NCBI GenBank assembly: GCA_035280425.1
Contig: DATEFW010000020.1
Coordinates: 1-64,000, forward strand
DNA: 64,000 bases
Reading direction: 5' to 3'
From: QHXW01 sp035280425
GTDB taxonomy: Bacteria > Acidobacteriota > Terriglobia > Bryobacterales > Bryobacteraceae
In this document: piece after piece, positions 49,954-58,659 of the stretch
Layout of the letters: the number at the start of each line of letters is the position of its first letter
Numbering within the stretch: the first letter of the stretch is position 1
Program-made: the position numbers and the translations under genes
Notes under the pieces: generated by a model
What the model saw: the letters and a program-made list of their open reading frames with translations, nothing else
Database searches by the model: none
Told to the model about the DNA's origin: nothing

Positions 49954-50328
49954 ATGTTCAAGGGATTGGAACACACGGCGATCGCTTCGCCGCAGCCGGA
50001 AAAGCTCGCCCGCTGGTACGTCGATCATCTCGGCTTCATCATTAATTTCACCTACGACGGAAATTATTTCGTCAAAGCCGCCAACGGGAGCATGCTGGAA
50101 ATCATCCCTTCCGAAGGAACGCCGGCCCCGCAAAAAATGAAGGACCCGGGCATCCGCCACCTGGCCATCCAGGTGGATGATTTCGATGCCGCGCATGCCC
50201 GCCTGAAGCAGATGGGCATCAAGTTTCTGACCGAGCCTTTCAACAATCAAGGCAACCGACTGGTATTTTTCCAGGATGGCGACGGCAATATTCTGCACCT
50301 GATCCACCGCGAAAAGCCACTGCCGTAA
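49954..50328 (+). CDS. VOC-family (glyoxalase-like) protein
   Basis: A 124-residue metalloenzyme of the vicinal-oxygen-chelate fold. Seen: LEHTAIASPQPEKLARWYVDHLGF, the first betaalphabetabetabeta unit with a metal-binding histidine, and IRHLAIQVDDFDAAHARLKQMGIKFLTEPFNNQGNRLVFFQDGDGNILHLIHR, the second unit ending in the usual E/H ligands (HLI). Similar proteins include glyoxalases, epimerases and dioxygenases; the substrate is unknown. A TACAAT box ends 8 nt before ATG 49954, with no ribosome-binding site, so the message may be leaderless. Confidence 0.85.
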   Translation: MFKGLEHTAIASPQPEKLARWYVDHLGFIINFTYDGNYFVKAANGSMLEIIPSEGTPAPQKMKDPGIRHLAIQVDDFDAAHARLKQMGIKFLTEPFNNQGNRLVFFQDGDGNILHLIHREKPLP

Positions 50329-50344
50329 TCCGCCGCGACTATTT

Positions 50345-51550
50345 GTGCTGCGACGCGTCTTCAAGGCTTTCCAATACCGCGACTTCCGCCTGCTGTGGAT
50401 CGGCGCGTGCACGTCTACCATCGGGACGTTCATGCAAACGGTCGCGCAGAGCTGGGTGGTGCTGCAAATCTCCGGATCCGCGCGCATGCTGGGGCTGGAC
50501 GCTTTTCTCGGCAATATTCCGATCTTCCTGTTCTCTCTGGTCGGCGGCGTAGTGGCCGATCGTGCGAGCCGCCGACGTCTGCTGCTGGCCTCACAATGGG
50601 TGCAACTGACCTGCGCGTTCACGCTGGCGACGCTTTTCGCGCTTGGGGTGGTGAGGATCTGGCACATCCTGACACTGTCGTTCATTGTGGGCACGGCGCA
50701 ATCGTTCGGCGGACCGGCCTATAATGCCCTCGTTCCGACGCTGGTTGAAAAAGAAGACCTGCCCAACGCGATCGCCCTGATTACGATTCAGTTCAATCTG
50801 GCGCGCGTAATCGGACCGGTTCTGGGCGGCATCGCGCTGACCCAATGGGGCGCAAGCTGGTGCTTTTCGCTGAACGGCATTTCGTTTTTCGCCGTCATTG
50901 TCGCGCTCATGCTGCTGCGGCCCAAGTTTCAGCCCCAAGCCACCCGCGAATCCATGCTGACCAGCATGAAGCAGGGCTTCGGGTTTGTCCGCAAGCAGGG
51001 AGCGATGGAAGGTCTGATCGCGTTGGCCTTTTGCATGACGGCCTTCGCCATTCCAGTGATCACGTTTCTGCCGGTATTTGCCAAAGACATCTTTCATTCG
51101 GGACCAGGAACGTTCACTGCGATGCTGGTGTCGTCTGGGGTTGGCTCGATCGTCGGCGCGCTGGGCGTCGCGGCCCTCGGCAACGCGCCGGCGAAGGGCC
51201 GGCTGGCGCTGCTGATGCTGATTTGCCTGGGCACCGGCATCACTGGTTTTGCTCTGTCTAAGAGCTTATGGCTCAGTTATTTACTGCTTTTTATTTCGGG
51301 CGCAGCTTTAATTGCCGTTTTTACGTTGATCCAATCGCTCGTTCAGTTGATCACGGGCAACGAAATGCGCGGCCGGGTGATGAGTATATACAACGTTGCG
51401 TTTCGCGGCGGCATGCCGTTCGGCAGTGTAGTCTCGGGCTGGCTGATTCCGATATTCTCGGCGCCGGCGGTCATTTCGACTAACGGCCTGTTGCTGGTGG
51501 CGCTCGCTTTCTATTTCCTGACGATGCAGCGCAGGGTGGCGGCGCTATGA
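50345..51550 (+). CDS. MFS transporter (MFS_3-type)
   Basis: A 401-residue membrane transporter with twelve hydrophobic spans. It opens RVFKAFQYRDFRLLWIGACTSTIGTFMQTVAQSWVVLQIS and contains the loop motif GGVVADRASRRRLLLASQW; GNEMRGRVMSIYNVAFRGGMPFGSVVSGW is the repeat of that motif in the second half. Such enterobactin-exporter (EntS)-like members export siderophores or other metabolites. The start is GTG 50345. Its stop overlaps the next gene's ATG (ATGA), beginning a three-gene coupled unit. Confidence 0.9.
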   Translation: MLRRVFKAFQYRDFRLLWIGACTSTIGTFMQTVAQSWVVLQISGSARMLGLDAFLGNIPIFLFSLVGGVVADRASRRRLLLASQWVQLTCAFTLATLFALGVVRIWHILTLSFIVGTAQSFGGPAYNALVPTLVEKEDLPNAIALITIQFNLARVIGPVLGGIALTQWGASWCFSLNGISFFAVIVALMLLRPKFQPQATRESMLTSMKQGFGFVRKQGAMEGLIALAFCMTAFAIPVITFLPVFAKDIFHSGPGTFTAMLVSSGVGSIVGALGVAALGNAPAKGRLALLMLICLGTGITGFALSKSLWLSYLLLFISGAALIAVFTLIQSLVQLITGNEMRGRVMSIYNVAFRGGMPFGSVVSGWLIPIFSAPAVISTNGLLLVALAFYFLTMQRRVAAL

Positions 51551-52230
51551 CCAAGGCCGCTCTCTGTCTTCTGATCGCCGGCGTTGCGACGGCCGCCACG
51601 GCGGATCTGGAAAAAGCGCGGGACGCCGAGAACCGAGCGGCTTTGGAAAAATTGGTTAACCAATTCCAAGCCATGGCGGAAAAAAGTCCGACCGATGCCG
51701 GCGCGCAATACAAGCTGGCGCTCGCGTCTTCGTACCTGGCGGAAATATTGCTGGAGCTTCGCGACAAAAACGGCGCGGAGCGCGCCGCGGAAGGCGGCAT
51801 CAAAGGAGCCGAGCGGGCCATTGCGCTTCATCCGAATAACGCTGAGTACTACCGTGTGCTCGGAACTCTGTGCGGGCAGGTGGTGCCGCCCAACGTGCTG
51901 CTCGGGCTGAGCTATGGCAAGCGCGCACGGGAGGCTATCGATAAAGCCATCCAGCTCGATCCGAAGTCGGCTAAAGCTTACCTGACGCGCGGGATCGGCA
52001 ACTACTATCTTCCTCCGGCGTTCGGCGGAGGGCCGGAACTGGCGCTGCGCGATATTCAGCGAGCGATTGAGCTGGACCCCAAGTCCGCCGAAGCACAGTT
52101 GTGGCTGGGCCTGGCGCTTCGTAAGCTGCACCGCAACGGCGAAGCGCGGGGGGCGTTTCAAAAGTCGCTGGAGCTCGATCCCAACCGCGTCTGGACCAAG
52201 CAGCAGTTGGATAAGACACCCGCCCAATGA
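51547..52230 (+). CDS. Tetratricopeptide-repeat protein, exported
   Basis: A 227-residue protein. It begins with a signal-like MTKAALCLLIAGVATAATA and contains about four TPR-type helical pairs (AQYKLALASSYLAEILLELRDKN; IALHPNNAEYYRVLGTLCGQ; AIQLDPKSAKAYLTRGIGNYYLP; AIELDPKSAEAQLWLGLALRKLHRNGEARGAFQKSLELDPN). It probably acts in a periplasmic protein-protein scaffold. Both ends overlap neighbouring genes by ATGA, so all three proteins are made together; the complex may assemble around the MFS exporter or the large membrane protein. Confidence 0.85.
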   Translation: MTKAALCLLIAGVATAATADLEKARDAENRAALEKLVNQFQAMAEKSPTDAGAQYKLALASSYLAEILLELRDKNGAERAAEGGIKGAERAIALHPNNAEYYRVLGTLCGQVVPPNVLLGLSYGKRAREAIDKAIQLDPKSAKAYLTRGIGNYYLPPAFGGGPELALRDIQRAIELDPKSAEAQLWLGLALRKLHRNGEARGAFQKSLELDPNRVWTKQQLDKTPAQ

Positions 52231-53858
52231 GACGGCTGGTCATCGGCGCCGCGATCGCCGGGATTACCTTGCTCAACGTCGTCCAATTTCCGGGACACAC
52301 CTGGCTTGGGTCAGATACCCAGATCTACATGCCGATTCTCGAGCACATCTGGGATCCGGGCGCGCTGGACAAAGACCTGGTCGCGACGCATCCGCACGTG
52401 GCATTCACGTTATATGACGAAACCGCGATTGCGCTGCGCAAGCTGACGGGCCTCGATTTCCGCCACGTGCTCCAATTCCAGCAAGTGGTGTTCCGCATCC
52501 TCGGAATCTGGGGCGTGTACCTGATCGCGACTGCGCTTGGGTTATCGGACGCGCTGGCGCTTTTGGTGACGGCGGTTTTTTCTTTAGGCGCAACCATTCT
52601 CGGGCCCTCGGTGCTGATCTTTGAATACGAGCCGGTGCCGCGCGGCTTCGCCGTGCCGTTAATATTTTTCGCGATCGGCCTCGCCGCGCACCATCGCTAC
52701 CTGGGCGCCAGTGCGGCGGGATCGGCGGCGTTTCTGATTCATCCTCCTACCGCGGCGCCGTTCTGGGCGGTCTATTTCTGCCTCGCGCTGTGGTCCGGCA
52801 AGCCTGAAATCAAACGGGAGCGCGTGCAATCCATGTGGCTGCTGGCTGGATCGGTGGTCGCGCTGCTGATCGCCGCAAGGATTGAAGCCGCGGCAGGCGA
52901 AACGCAGGCGTTTTTCACGCGCCTCACGCCGCACCAGGAACAGTTGCAGCAGTTGCGCACGTCCTATAACTGGATTTCGCTCTGGTGGAACCGGTTTTTG
53001 GTGCATTACCTGATCCTGTACGCGGCGACGCTTCTGGCCTGCTGGCGGCTGCGCGATCGCACGCCGGAAGCGCTGCGCTTTTTTCTGGTCGGACTGCCGC
53101 TCATCGGAATGCTCAGCATGCCGGCCAGCTATTTACTGCTGGAGAAGGTACATTGGGCGCTCATCCCGCAGTTTCAGCCCATGCGGAACGTGCTGTTTGT
53201 GACCGCGATGGCGATGATTCTCGGGGTTGCGGCCGGATGCCGCGCGCTCGCGGACAAGAGTTACGCTGAAGCCGTGGTTTGGATGGCGCTCGCCTATATT
53301 GTCCCCGCCAACCGCGAAGTGGTCCCGCTATCCTGGAATCGCGCCACGGTGATCGTGGTGCTGGCACTCATCGCATGCATGGCGATCTGGGCTGTCGAAA
53401 GCGGCCGGCGATGGTCCATCTTGCCGCTTGGTGCGGCGGTGCTTGCGCCCTTTTTCCTGATCCCCGGTTGGGGTCACATCCAGAATTACTCTTCGATGTC
53501 GCATCCGGAAATCGATCGTCTGGCGGCATGGGCAAGTGCCGCGACCGCGAGAGATGCCGTCTTTCTTTTCCCTACCGCCGATCAGGACTTAACGCCGGGC
53601 GTTTTCCGGGTAGAGGCAGAACGCGCGGTCTATGTGGACTGGAAATCGGGCGGGCAGGTGAATTTCTTTCAGGATCTGGGCGAGGAGTGGTGGTCGCGCT
53701 GGCAGAAAACCATGGCGGTTCCGTTCGATCCGCAGAACCTCGCGAAATACCGGGCGCTGAGAATCGATTACCTCGTGCTGTCTCCCAAAGATCCGCGACC
53801 GAATGCGGTACCGGTCTTCGAGAATGCGCAGTTTGTAGTATTTCGGCCGGCCGGTTAA
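52227..53858 (+). CDS. Large multi-spanning membrane protein of unknown function
   Basis: A 543-residue protein with about ten hydrophobic spans and a large C-terminal soluble domain (from about residue 425). The layout is like glycosyltransferase-type or DUF6798-like membrane proteins: PGHTWLGSDTQIYMPILEHIWDPG at the start, an FEYEPVPRGFAVPLIFFAIGL loop, WALIPQFQPMRNVLFVTAMAMIL and a final AAWASAATARDAVFLFPTADQD...FVVFRPAG domain. Relatives with this architecture are typically GT-C-like proteins without known donors. ATG overlaps the TPR stop. Function unknown; export or glycosylation is speculation. Confidence 0.75.
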   Translation: MRRLVIGAAIAGITLLNVVQFPGHTWLGSDTQIYMPILEHIWDPGALDKDLVATHPHVAFTLYDETAIALRKLTGLDFRHVLQFQQVVFRILGIWGVYLIATALGLSDALALLVTAVFSLGATILGPSVLIFEYEPVPRGFAVPLIFFAIGLAAHHRYLGASAAGSAAFLIHPPTAAPFWAVYFCLALWSGKPEIKRERVQSMWLLAGSVVALLIAARIEAAAGETQAFFTRLTPHQEQLQQLRTSYNWISLWWNRFLVHYLILYAATLLACWRLRDRTPEALRFFLVGLPLIGMLSMPASYLLLEKVHWALIPQFQPMRNVLFVTAMAMILGVAAGCRALADKSYAEAVVWMALAYIVPANREVVPLSWNRATVIVVLALIACMAIWAVESGRRWSILPLGAAVLAPFFLIPGWGHIQNYSSMSHPEIDRLAAWASAATARDAVFLFPTADQDLTPGVFRVEAERAVYVDWKSGGQVNFFQDLGEEWWSRWQKTMAVPFDPQNLAKYRALRIDYLVLSPKDPRPNAVPVFENAQFVVFRPAG

Positions 53859-55432
53859 TGGCCGATGGCGACGTTCACGGTTTGACTGGCGTATCCACCG
53901 ATATGCACCACCAGCGGCACGGTTGTGTTCGCCAGGCCCGCCGGTAATTGGGCATTGATCTGCAAGGCGCCTGCGATGAAATCCGGTGCGGCTCCGGCGT
54001 AGCGCACCCTGGCATCCTGCCCGCCGATCGTGACGGCGACCGGCAGTACCGGCGCCGGCCAGACCCTAGTCGCGATTTGTCCATCCACGCCGTTGGGGTT
54101 CGTCTGCCCTTCTCCAGTGGCATAGAGAATGAGCACCGAGTTTGACGCCGCAGGACGCGCCGCCGAGTTCACCGTGTAGTTCTGGTTCAGCACAATAAAA
54201 ATGCCGGGCGCCGCCGCCGCAACCGGCATAACGTCCGGCGCACTGGATGTACCGGCAATCGTCACCGAGACAGTTGTAGAAGCCTTTCCGGCGATTTCGT
54301 AGGGCGCGACTACGTTAATCTGGCCGGGCGAGACGAACAGCAGCGGACCGGCGGCGCCATCGAAGGTGACTTTCGTGGTTCGTGCATCCGAGCCGAATCC
54401 CGATCCGAAAATGCTCAGAATCTCGCCGGGTGAAATGGCGCTTGAAAGAAAGCTTCCGGCGTTCACGATCGCGCCGATTGCGGGAGGCGCGGCCGCGCTC
54501 GACTGCGCCGAATCCGCCTGGACCATGAGCGACGATTCGTCCACCGCCTCGAAATCCGATCCCTGCAACTGCGTGATCTGGTGGAGCACGTCATTGTCCC
54601 AGCGGTCATCCGGAGCGCCCGAAAGATACCAGGAAGAGCCGTTATCGGCCAGGATCATGCCGTAAGTTTTGAGAGCCTGGAGAATCACTTGCACGGGCGC
54701 GGCGAAACCCGAAATGTCGAAGCCGGCTTTCAGCCGGAAGCGCTGGCCCATGGGCGGATAATTCGCTCCGCCCAGGTTCGAAGCTTCATGGCGCCCGGGC
54801 CAGATGTAGGTGTCGCGCGTCTGCGGCGCGGTAAATCGAATCGCATGCCGGATCGCGCCGGAGGCGACCTCATTGTAACGGACTAGGCCCGGAAAGATCG
54901 GCAGCCCTGCTGCGTCGGCCGAAGTCCAGCCCGCCGGGCGCAAGGCGTTCGACTTCAGATCGAAGATCGCGCCCGATCCCGCCTGCCAGCTTCCATCCGG
55001 CTGCGGGTACCCGCTATAGAGTTCATAGAGCACGCAGTTGTCGTGGTCGATCACCAGCACGTGGCGGTCGCCGGTGGACGACGACCCGCCTTCGATGGGC
55101 GCATTGGGTGGAATGGGATAGCCGCCGTGGTCGCTCTCGCTGTCATACTGAAAAGTCACCGCGACTTTGGGCTGCGTCCCCGGGACATCGATGAAGGGAA
55201 TGCCGATCGGCCCGCCGTCCCATAGGCCCGAGCCGAAATCCGGATGGGCTGGTTTGCTTGTTCCGATGGTCGCGACGTAGCTCGCCGAATTGGCATCCAG
55301 AGGTAGCTTGTCGATGGGAGTGTTCCAGACATTGTTTGCGGGGAAAACAGCGCACCCGGCGACGGCCGGCTGCTGCGCCCGGGCGGCTAGCGTGATCGAC
55401 AGCACCGCGGCCAGCAGAATCGTGGTTCGCAT
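53855..55432 (-). CDS. Exported protein with TIGR03437-type C-terminal domain
   Basis: A 525-residue secreted protein. A signal peptide (MRTTILLAAVLSITLAARAQ) is followed by a compact domain of about 270 residues (FPANNVWNTPIDKLPLDANSASYVATIG, TGDRHVLVIDHDNCVLYELYSGYPQPDGSW, YIWPGRHEAS) that I do not recognise by name, and the Solibacter-type C-terminal domain (IVNAGSFLSSAISPGEILSIFGSGFGSDARTTKVTFDGAAGPLLFVSPGQINVVAPYEI to VVHIGGYASQTVNVAIGH). The frame runs to 56041, but only ATG 55432 gives a signal peptide. It is a second paralogue of the domain at 24010-25755. Confidence 0.85.
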   Translation of the reverse strand: MRTTILLAAVLSITLAARAQQPAVAGCAVFPANNVWNTPIDKLPLDANSASYVATIGTSKPAHPDFGSGLWDGGPIGIPFIDVPGTQPKVAVTFQYDSESDHGGYPIPPNAPIEGGSSSTGDRHVLVIDHDNCVLYELYSGYPQPDGSWQAGSGAIFDLKSNALRPAGWTSADAAGLPIFPGLVRYNEVASGAIRHAIRFTAPQTRDTYIWPGRHEASNLGGANYPPMGQRFRLKAGFDISGFAAPVQVILQALKTYGMILADNGSSWYLSGAPDDRWDNDVLHQITQLQGSDFEAVDESSLMVQADSAQSSAAAPPAIGAIVNAGSFLSSAISPGEILSIFGSGFGSDARTTKVTFDGAAGPLLFVSPGQINVVAPYEIAGKASTTVSVTIAGTSSAPDVMPVAAAAPGIFIVLNQNYTVNSAARPAASNSVLILYATGEGQTNPNGVDGQIATRVWPAPVLPVAVTIGGQDARVRYAGAAPDFIAGALQINAQLPAGLANTTVPLVVHIGGYASQTVNVAIGH

Positions 55433-55465
55433 TCCGGTCCCACGTGCTATTTTACGGTCGAAGCG

Positions 55466-55951
55466 ATGCAAATTCACCTTTTGCGGCATGGCAGCGCGGA
55501 GGACATTCCTGCGGGCGGCGCCGACGCGGATCGCCGCCTGACCCATGAGGGCCGCGATCAGCTTCGCCGCGTTCTCGAACGCGCGCATGCCGTGGGGATC
55601 GTTCCTTCGATTATCCTGAGCAGTCCGCTGGTGCGTGCCGTCGAAACTGCCGAGTTGGCGGCGAAGGGATTGGGATCGGCCGCGAGGGTCATTCTGACCG
55701 ATTCTCTGCTGCCCTCGGCTTCGCCCGTTCAGGTTTGGGGTGAAATCCGCCGCCGCTCGAACGAAACGCAGATTTTGCTGGCGGGTCATGAACCGTTGCT
55801 GAGCCGCCTGGCCGCACATCTGCTGGGCGTAGAGGCGCTGCGCCTGGAAATGCGCAAAGCCATGCTGTTGAGGATCGACATGGATGATTTTGGCGCCGTG
55901 CCTCATGGCACCCTCAAATGGGTGTTGCCACCGGAAGTCCTGGGAGGCTAG
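55466..55951 (+). CDS. sixA: Phosphohistidine phosphatase SixA-like
   Basis: Histidine-phosphatase (phosphoglycerate-mutase superfamily) protein of 161 residues. It has the catalytic RHG motif at MQIHLLRHGSAED, SSPLVRAVETAELAAKGLG, and HEPLLSRLAAHLLG with the second histidine. The size and lack of extra domains match SixA, which dephosphorylates phosphohistidine in phosphorelay proteins. A TATTTT box lies 12 nt before the ATG. It overlaps the convergent PEGA gene by 4 bp. Confidence 0.85.
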   Translation: MQIHLLRHGSAEDIPAGGADADRRLTHEGRDQLRRVLERAHAVGIVPSIILSSPLVRAVETAELAAKGLGSAARVILTDSLLPSASPVQVWGEIRRRSNETQILLAGHEPLLSRLAAHLLGVEALRLEMRKAMLLRIDMDDFGAVPHGTLKWVLPPEVLGG

Positions 55952-56589
55952 CGCTCGGCGACGGTAACCTTGACCGGCTGCGCCAGTTCCGCCAGTACAG
56001 ACATCGGCTTGCCCGGCTCGACCACGATGTCGTGCGTCCACGGAAGCATGCCGTCCGCCTCGACGGTAACGGTGTACGTTCCCGGCGCGAGTTTGGTCGT
56101 GACCGGCGTCTTGCCCGCCGTTTGCCCCCAGAAGGAGACGAAGCCGCCCGAAGGCTTCGAACTGATGGTGACCGGCACCAACTCCACCGGCTCATCGGGT
56201 TCACGATCCAACTGCGCATGGGCGCGCTTGCCGGTGCGCGCTTCAATGACAGGCATTACATCCGGCACAAGCAGGTTCGGCAACTCGAAAGTCGCGGCCT
56301 GGCCGGTTCCGTTGTCATCCTTGAAGCTCACGGTCAGCAGTTGATGCTTTTTCCTTTTCTCCGGTTTGTCGGCGATTTGCAGGCGTGTGACACGCTCATA
56401 CGGAATCTCGAACGCGCCCGTCGCATAGACGAAGCTCAGCTTTTTGGCATTATCCAGGGCGAGCGTCCCCTCCGTATCTTTCGCCAGTTCCGCGGAACCG
56501 CCGACGTAGATCGCATGCTCGTTCCGCCCGGACGCCTGCGCCAGTTGCGAAAGCGCCGCCAGCGCGGCGGCAAATACAATTTTCCTCAT
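55948..56589 (-). CDS. Exported PEGA-domain-like protein
   Basis: A 213-residue exported protein. After a signal peptide (MRKIVFAAALAALSQLAQA) comes a beta-rich domain (HAIYVGGSAELAKDTEGTLALDNAKKLSFVYATGAFEIPYERVTRLQIAD, LLTVSFKDDNGTGQAATFELPN) and a C-terminal PEGA-like repeat (VTISSKPSGGFVSFWGQTAGKTPVTTKLAPGTYTVTVEADGMLPWTHDIVVEPG). PEGA domains are found in cell-surface proteins and serine kinases. The frame opens at 56658, but ATG 56589 starts the signal peptide. Role unknown. Confidence 0.75.
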   Translation of the reverse strand: MRKIVFAAALAALSQLAQASGRNEHAIYVGGSAELAKDTEGTLALDNAKKLSFVYATGAFEIPYERVTRLQIADKPEKRKKHQLLTVSFKDDNGTGQAATFELPNLLVPDVMPVIEARTGKRAHAQLDREPDEPVELVPVTISSKPSGGFVSFWGQTAGKTPVTTKLAPGTYTVTVEADGMLPWTHDIVVEPGKPMSVLAELAQPVKVTVAER

Positions 56590-56686
56590 GCTTTTCAGAG
56601 TGAAGCCTCCGGCGGCACGATTCAATGCTGCAAAAAGTAAGCGGCCCGTACCAGCCAAAGTTAATATCGGCGTTTAACTCGCGCCG

Positions 56687-57382
56687 TTACCACTCGGCCG
56701 GTTTTCCCGGCTCGAGCGCCCAGACCTCGGTCCCGAGAACGTCTTTGATCAATTCGGCAAGCTGGGCGGGCGTGCCGGTAAGCGCCGGAAAAGTGCCGAA
56801 ATGCATCGGCACGACCTTTTTCGGCCTCAGCATCCGGCAGGCCGCCGCTGCTTCGCGCGGGCTCATGGTGAACAGATCGCCGATCGGCAGAAACGCCAGC
56901 TCCGGATGATAGAGCTGCTCGATCAATTGCATGTCGGTGAACACGTTGGTGTCGCCGGAGAAGTAGAGCGCGCGGCCGTCATCGAACCGCAACACGTAAC
57001 CCGCGGCTTCCCCGCCGTAAATGATTTTGCCATCGTCGAGAATGCCGCAACTGTGGACGGCATGGGTCATGGTCACTGTCATGGCGCCGATCTTTTGCGA
57101 GCCGCCCTTGTTCATCGCCCTGACGTTTTTGACCCCGCGGGATTCGAGCCACTGGCCGGTTTCGTAAATGGCTGCGATCTGCGGCGAAAACTGTTTCGCC
57201 AGCGGGACGGCGTCGTGAATGTGGTCGAAATGGCCGTGCGTGATCAGCATGAGATCGATCCGCGAAAATTTGTGGCCCGCGGGAAACTTGGGATTCCCGT
57301 CGGTCCAAGGATCGATCAGGATGATTTCGCCCGAAGGCAGTTGGAATTGAAAAGTGCCGTGGCCGAGCCAGGTGATCAGCAT
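56687..57382 (-). CDS. Metal-dependent hydrolase of the metallo-beta-lactamase fold (UlaG-like)
   Basis: A 231-residue protein of the beta-lactamase-like UPF0173 (YtkL/UlaG) group. Seen: MLITWLGHGTFQFQLPSGEIILIDPW, the zinc motif LMLITHGHFDHIHDAVPLAKQF (H-x-H-x-D-H), GAMTVTMTHAVHSC, YFSGDTNVFTDMQLI and KKVVPMHFGTFP. It hydrolyses an unknown small substrate. A TAAAAT box (57397-57392) lies 9 nt from ATG 57382, a near-leaderless start. Confidence 0.9.
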   Translation of the reverse strand: MLITWLGHGTFQFQLPSGEIILIDPWTDGNPKFPAGHKFSRIDLMLITHGHFDHIHDAVPLAKQFSPQIAAIYETGQWLESRGVKNVRAMNKGGSQKIGAMTVTMTHAVHSCGILDDGKIIYGGEAAGYVLRFDDGRALYFSGDTNVFTDMQLIEQLYHPELAFLPIGDLFTMSPREAAAACRMLRPKKVVPMHFGTFPALTGTPAQLAELIKDVLGTEVWALEPGKPAEW

Positions 57383-57533
57383 ATGGAGATCATTTTACGC
57401 GGCGTTACAGGGATTCAGCGTAATGCCGCGCGGAGAGAATGCAGAAGAACTGGGACCGGAGATTACCGCGTCGCACAGCGCCGGTTGTGTCAAGTGTGGT
57501 GCCACTGCCGAACCGAACCGGTTTCGTCTAACC

Positions 57534-57918
57534 TTAATCCGCCCCTTGCAGCTTGAGCCATTTGCCCCGGTAGTAGTACAGCACCACCGAGGCCGTTTCG
57601 CCGCCTGATTCGATTCCCTCGTGGTTATCGTTGGCGGTTGGTGGAACCCTGCGAGGAGCACAGCACGGCCCAATCCGGTTGACCAGGTTTAGCGAACTCT
57701 CCCCGGACTACGTTTGCCCGTCTGTCTGTGAACGGTTGCTGAATCGCACACTCCCGGCGCTCCAATTCCGTGACCAAATCCTTCGGCAGTTCCGGGAATG
57801 CGGACGGCGGGAGTCGATGGACAGGGTACGTTCGGTGCGGCGGCGTTTGACCAACCCTTTGGGCGCTCACAAGTGACGGCAGAATACAAAAGAGAGCGGC
57901 GACAAACGCAGTCCTCAT
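57534..57918 (-). pseudogene. Decayed tandem paralogue of the 57924-58556 gene
   Basis: The N-terminal 90 codons (signal peptide MRTAFVAALFCILPSLVSAQ, then RLPPSAFPELPKDLVTELERRECAIQQPFTDRR and GQPDWAVLCSSQG) match the neighbour. The frame then breaks, and in another frame ...NHEGIESGGETASVVLYYYRGKWLKLQGAD matches the neighbour's terminal DHQGIDDSF...WYFHDGKWGKLMGAD, ending at TAA 57534. About 70 codons from the middle are missing and the frame has shifted. The frame itself opens at 57951, but ATG 57918 begins the signal peptide. It lies six bases downstream of its intact partner. Confidence 0.75.
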
Positions 57919-57923
57919 AGCCG

Positions 57924-58556
57924 TCAATCCGCTCCCATCAATTTCCCCCACTTGCCATCGTGGAAGTACCAGGTCTCCGACCCCTTCTCAGCAAACGAGT
58001 CGTCAATTCCTTGATGGTCAATGCGGACATCCAGCCTCTTGTACGGTGGTGGCGCACTGTAAGCCGAATCATTGTGGCGAATGATGAACTCTCGCCCTGC
58101 CGTGCCAATGATTCTATAAAAACCAATCTCGTTGGCCGTGATTCCCTGAAGGTAATTACGGTCTTCCTTCGGCGCAATTTCAGACGGGTGGTCTCCCGAG
58201 CTGTTCCAAAAAACGAGAATTGACGAGAGGTAGTGCGGCCCGCTCCAGAGCGAAAAGAGCCAAGTCGTTTGGTTCACGGAGCACAGCACCGCCCAATCGA
58301 TTTCGCCAGGTCGTGCAAATTCACCTTTGATGACGTTCTGCGGCCTCTTTGTGTAGGGCGTCTGCGGAATTGTACAACCCCGGCGCTGGAGTTCTTGGAC
58401 TAAGTTGCGGGGGAGTTCGGGGAAGGCCGTCGGAGGGAGACGCACGATTCGGCGCTCGGCGTCGTCGAACCGACGCTTCAGGTCATCGGGGAGTTGGGCA
58501 AACGTCGAGCCAACCAGGGCGATCAGCAACGTACGTGAAATCACCGTGAATTTCAT
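57924..58556 (-). CDS. Hypothetical exported protein
   Basis: A 210-residue exported protein. Signal peptide MKFTVISRTLLIALVGSTFAQ; then a domain with RLPPTAFPELPRNLVQELQRRGCTIPQTPYTKRPQNVIKGEFARPGEIDWAVLCSVNQTTWLFSLWSG and a C-terminal YKRLDVRIDHQGIDDSFAEKGSETWYFHDGKWGKLMGAD. The G-E-F-x-x-P-G-x-x-DWAVLCS box is shared with the decayed copy next door. I do not recognise the family; such proteins appear to be small secreted acidobacterial proteins. Function unknown. Confidence 0.7.
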   Translation of the reverse strand: MKFTVISRTLLIALVGSTFAQLPDDLKRRFDDAERRIVRLPPTAFPELPRNLVQELQRRGCTIPQTPYTKRPQNVIKGEFARPGEIDWAVLCSVNQTTWLFSLWSGPHYLSSILVFWNSSGDHPSEIAPKEDRNYLQGITANEIGFYRIIGTAGREFIIRHNDSAYSAPPPYKRLDVRIDHQGIDDSFAEKGSETWYFHDGKWGKLMGAD

Positions 58557-58659
58557 TCTCCACTATCGTTGCACTTCCTGGATCATTCCGGCGGTGGAGC
58601 GTCGACAGAGCCGAAGCCCAGAGGCTCATAAGGAAACGCCAATACCTTGCTGTACCCAA

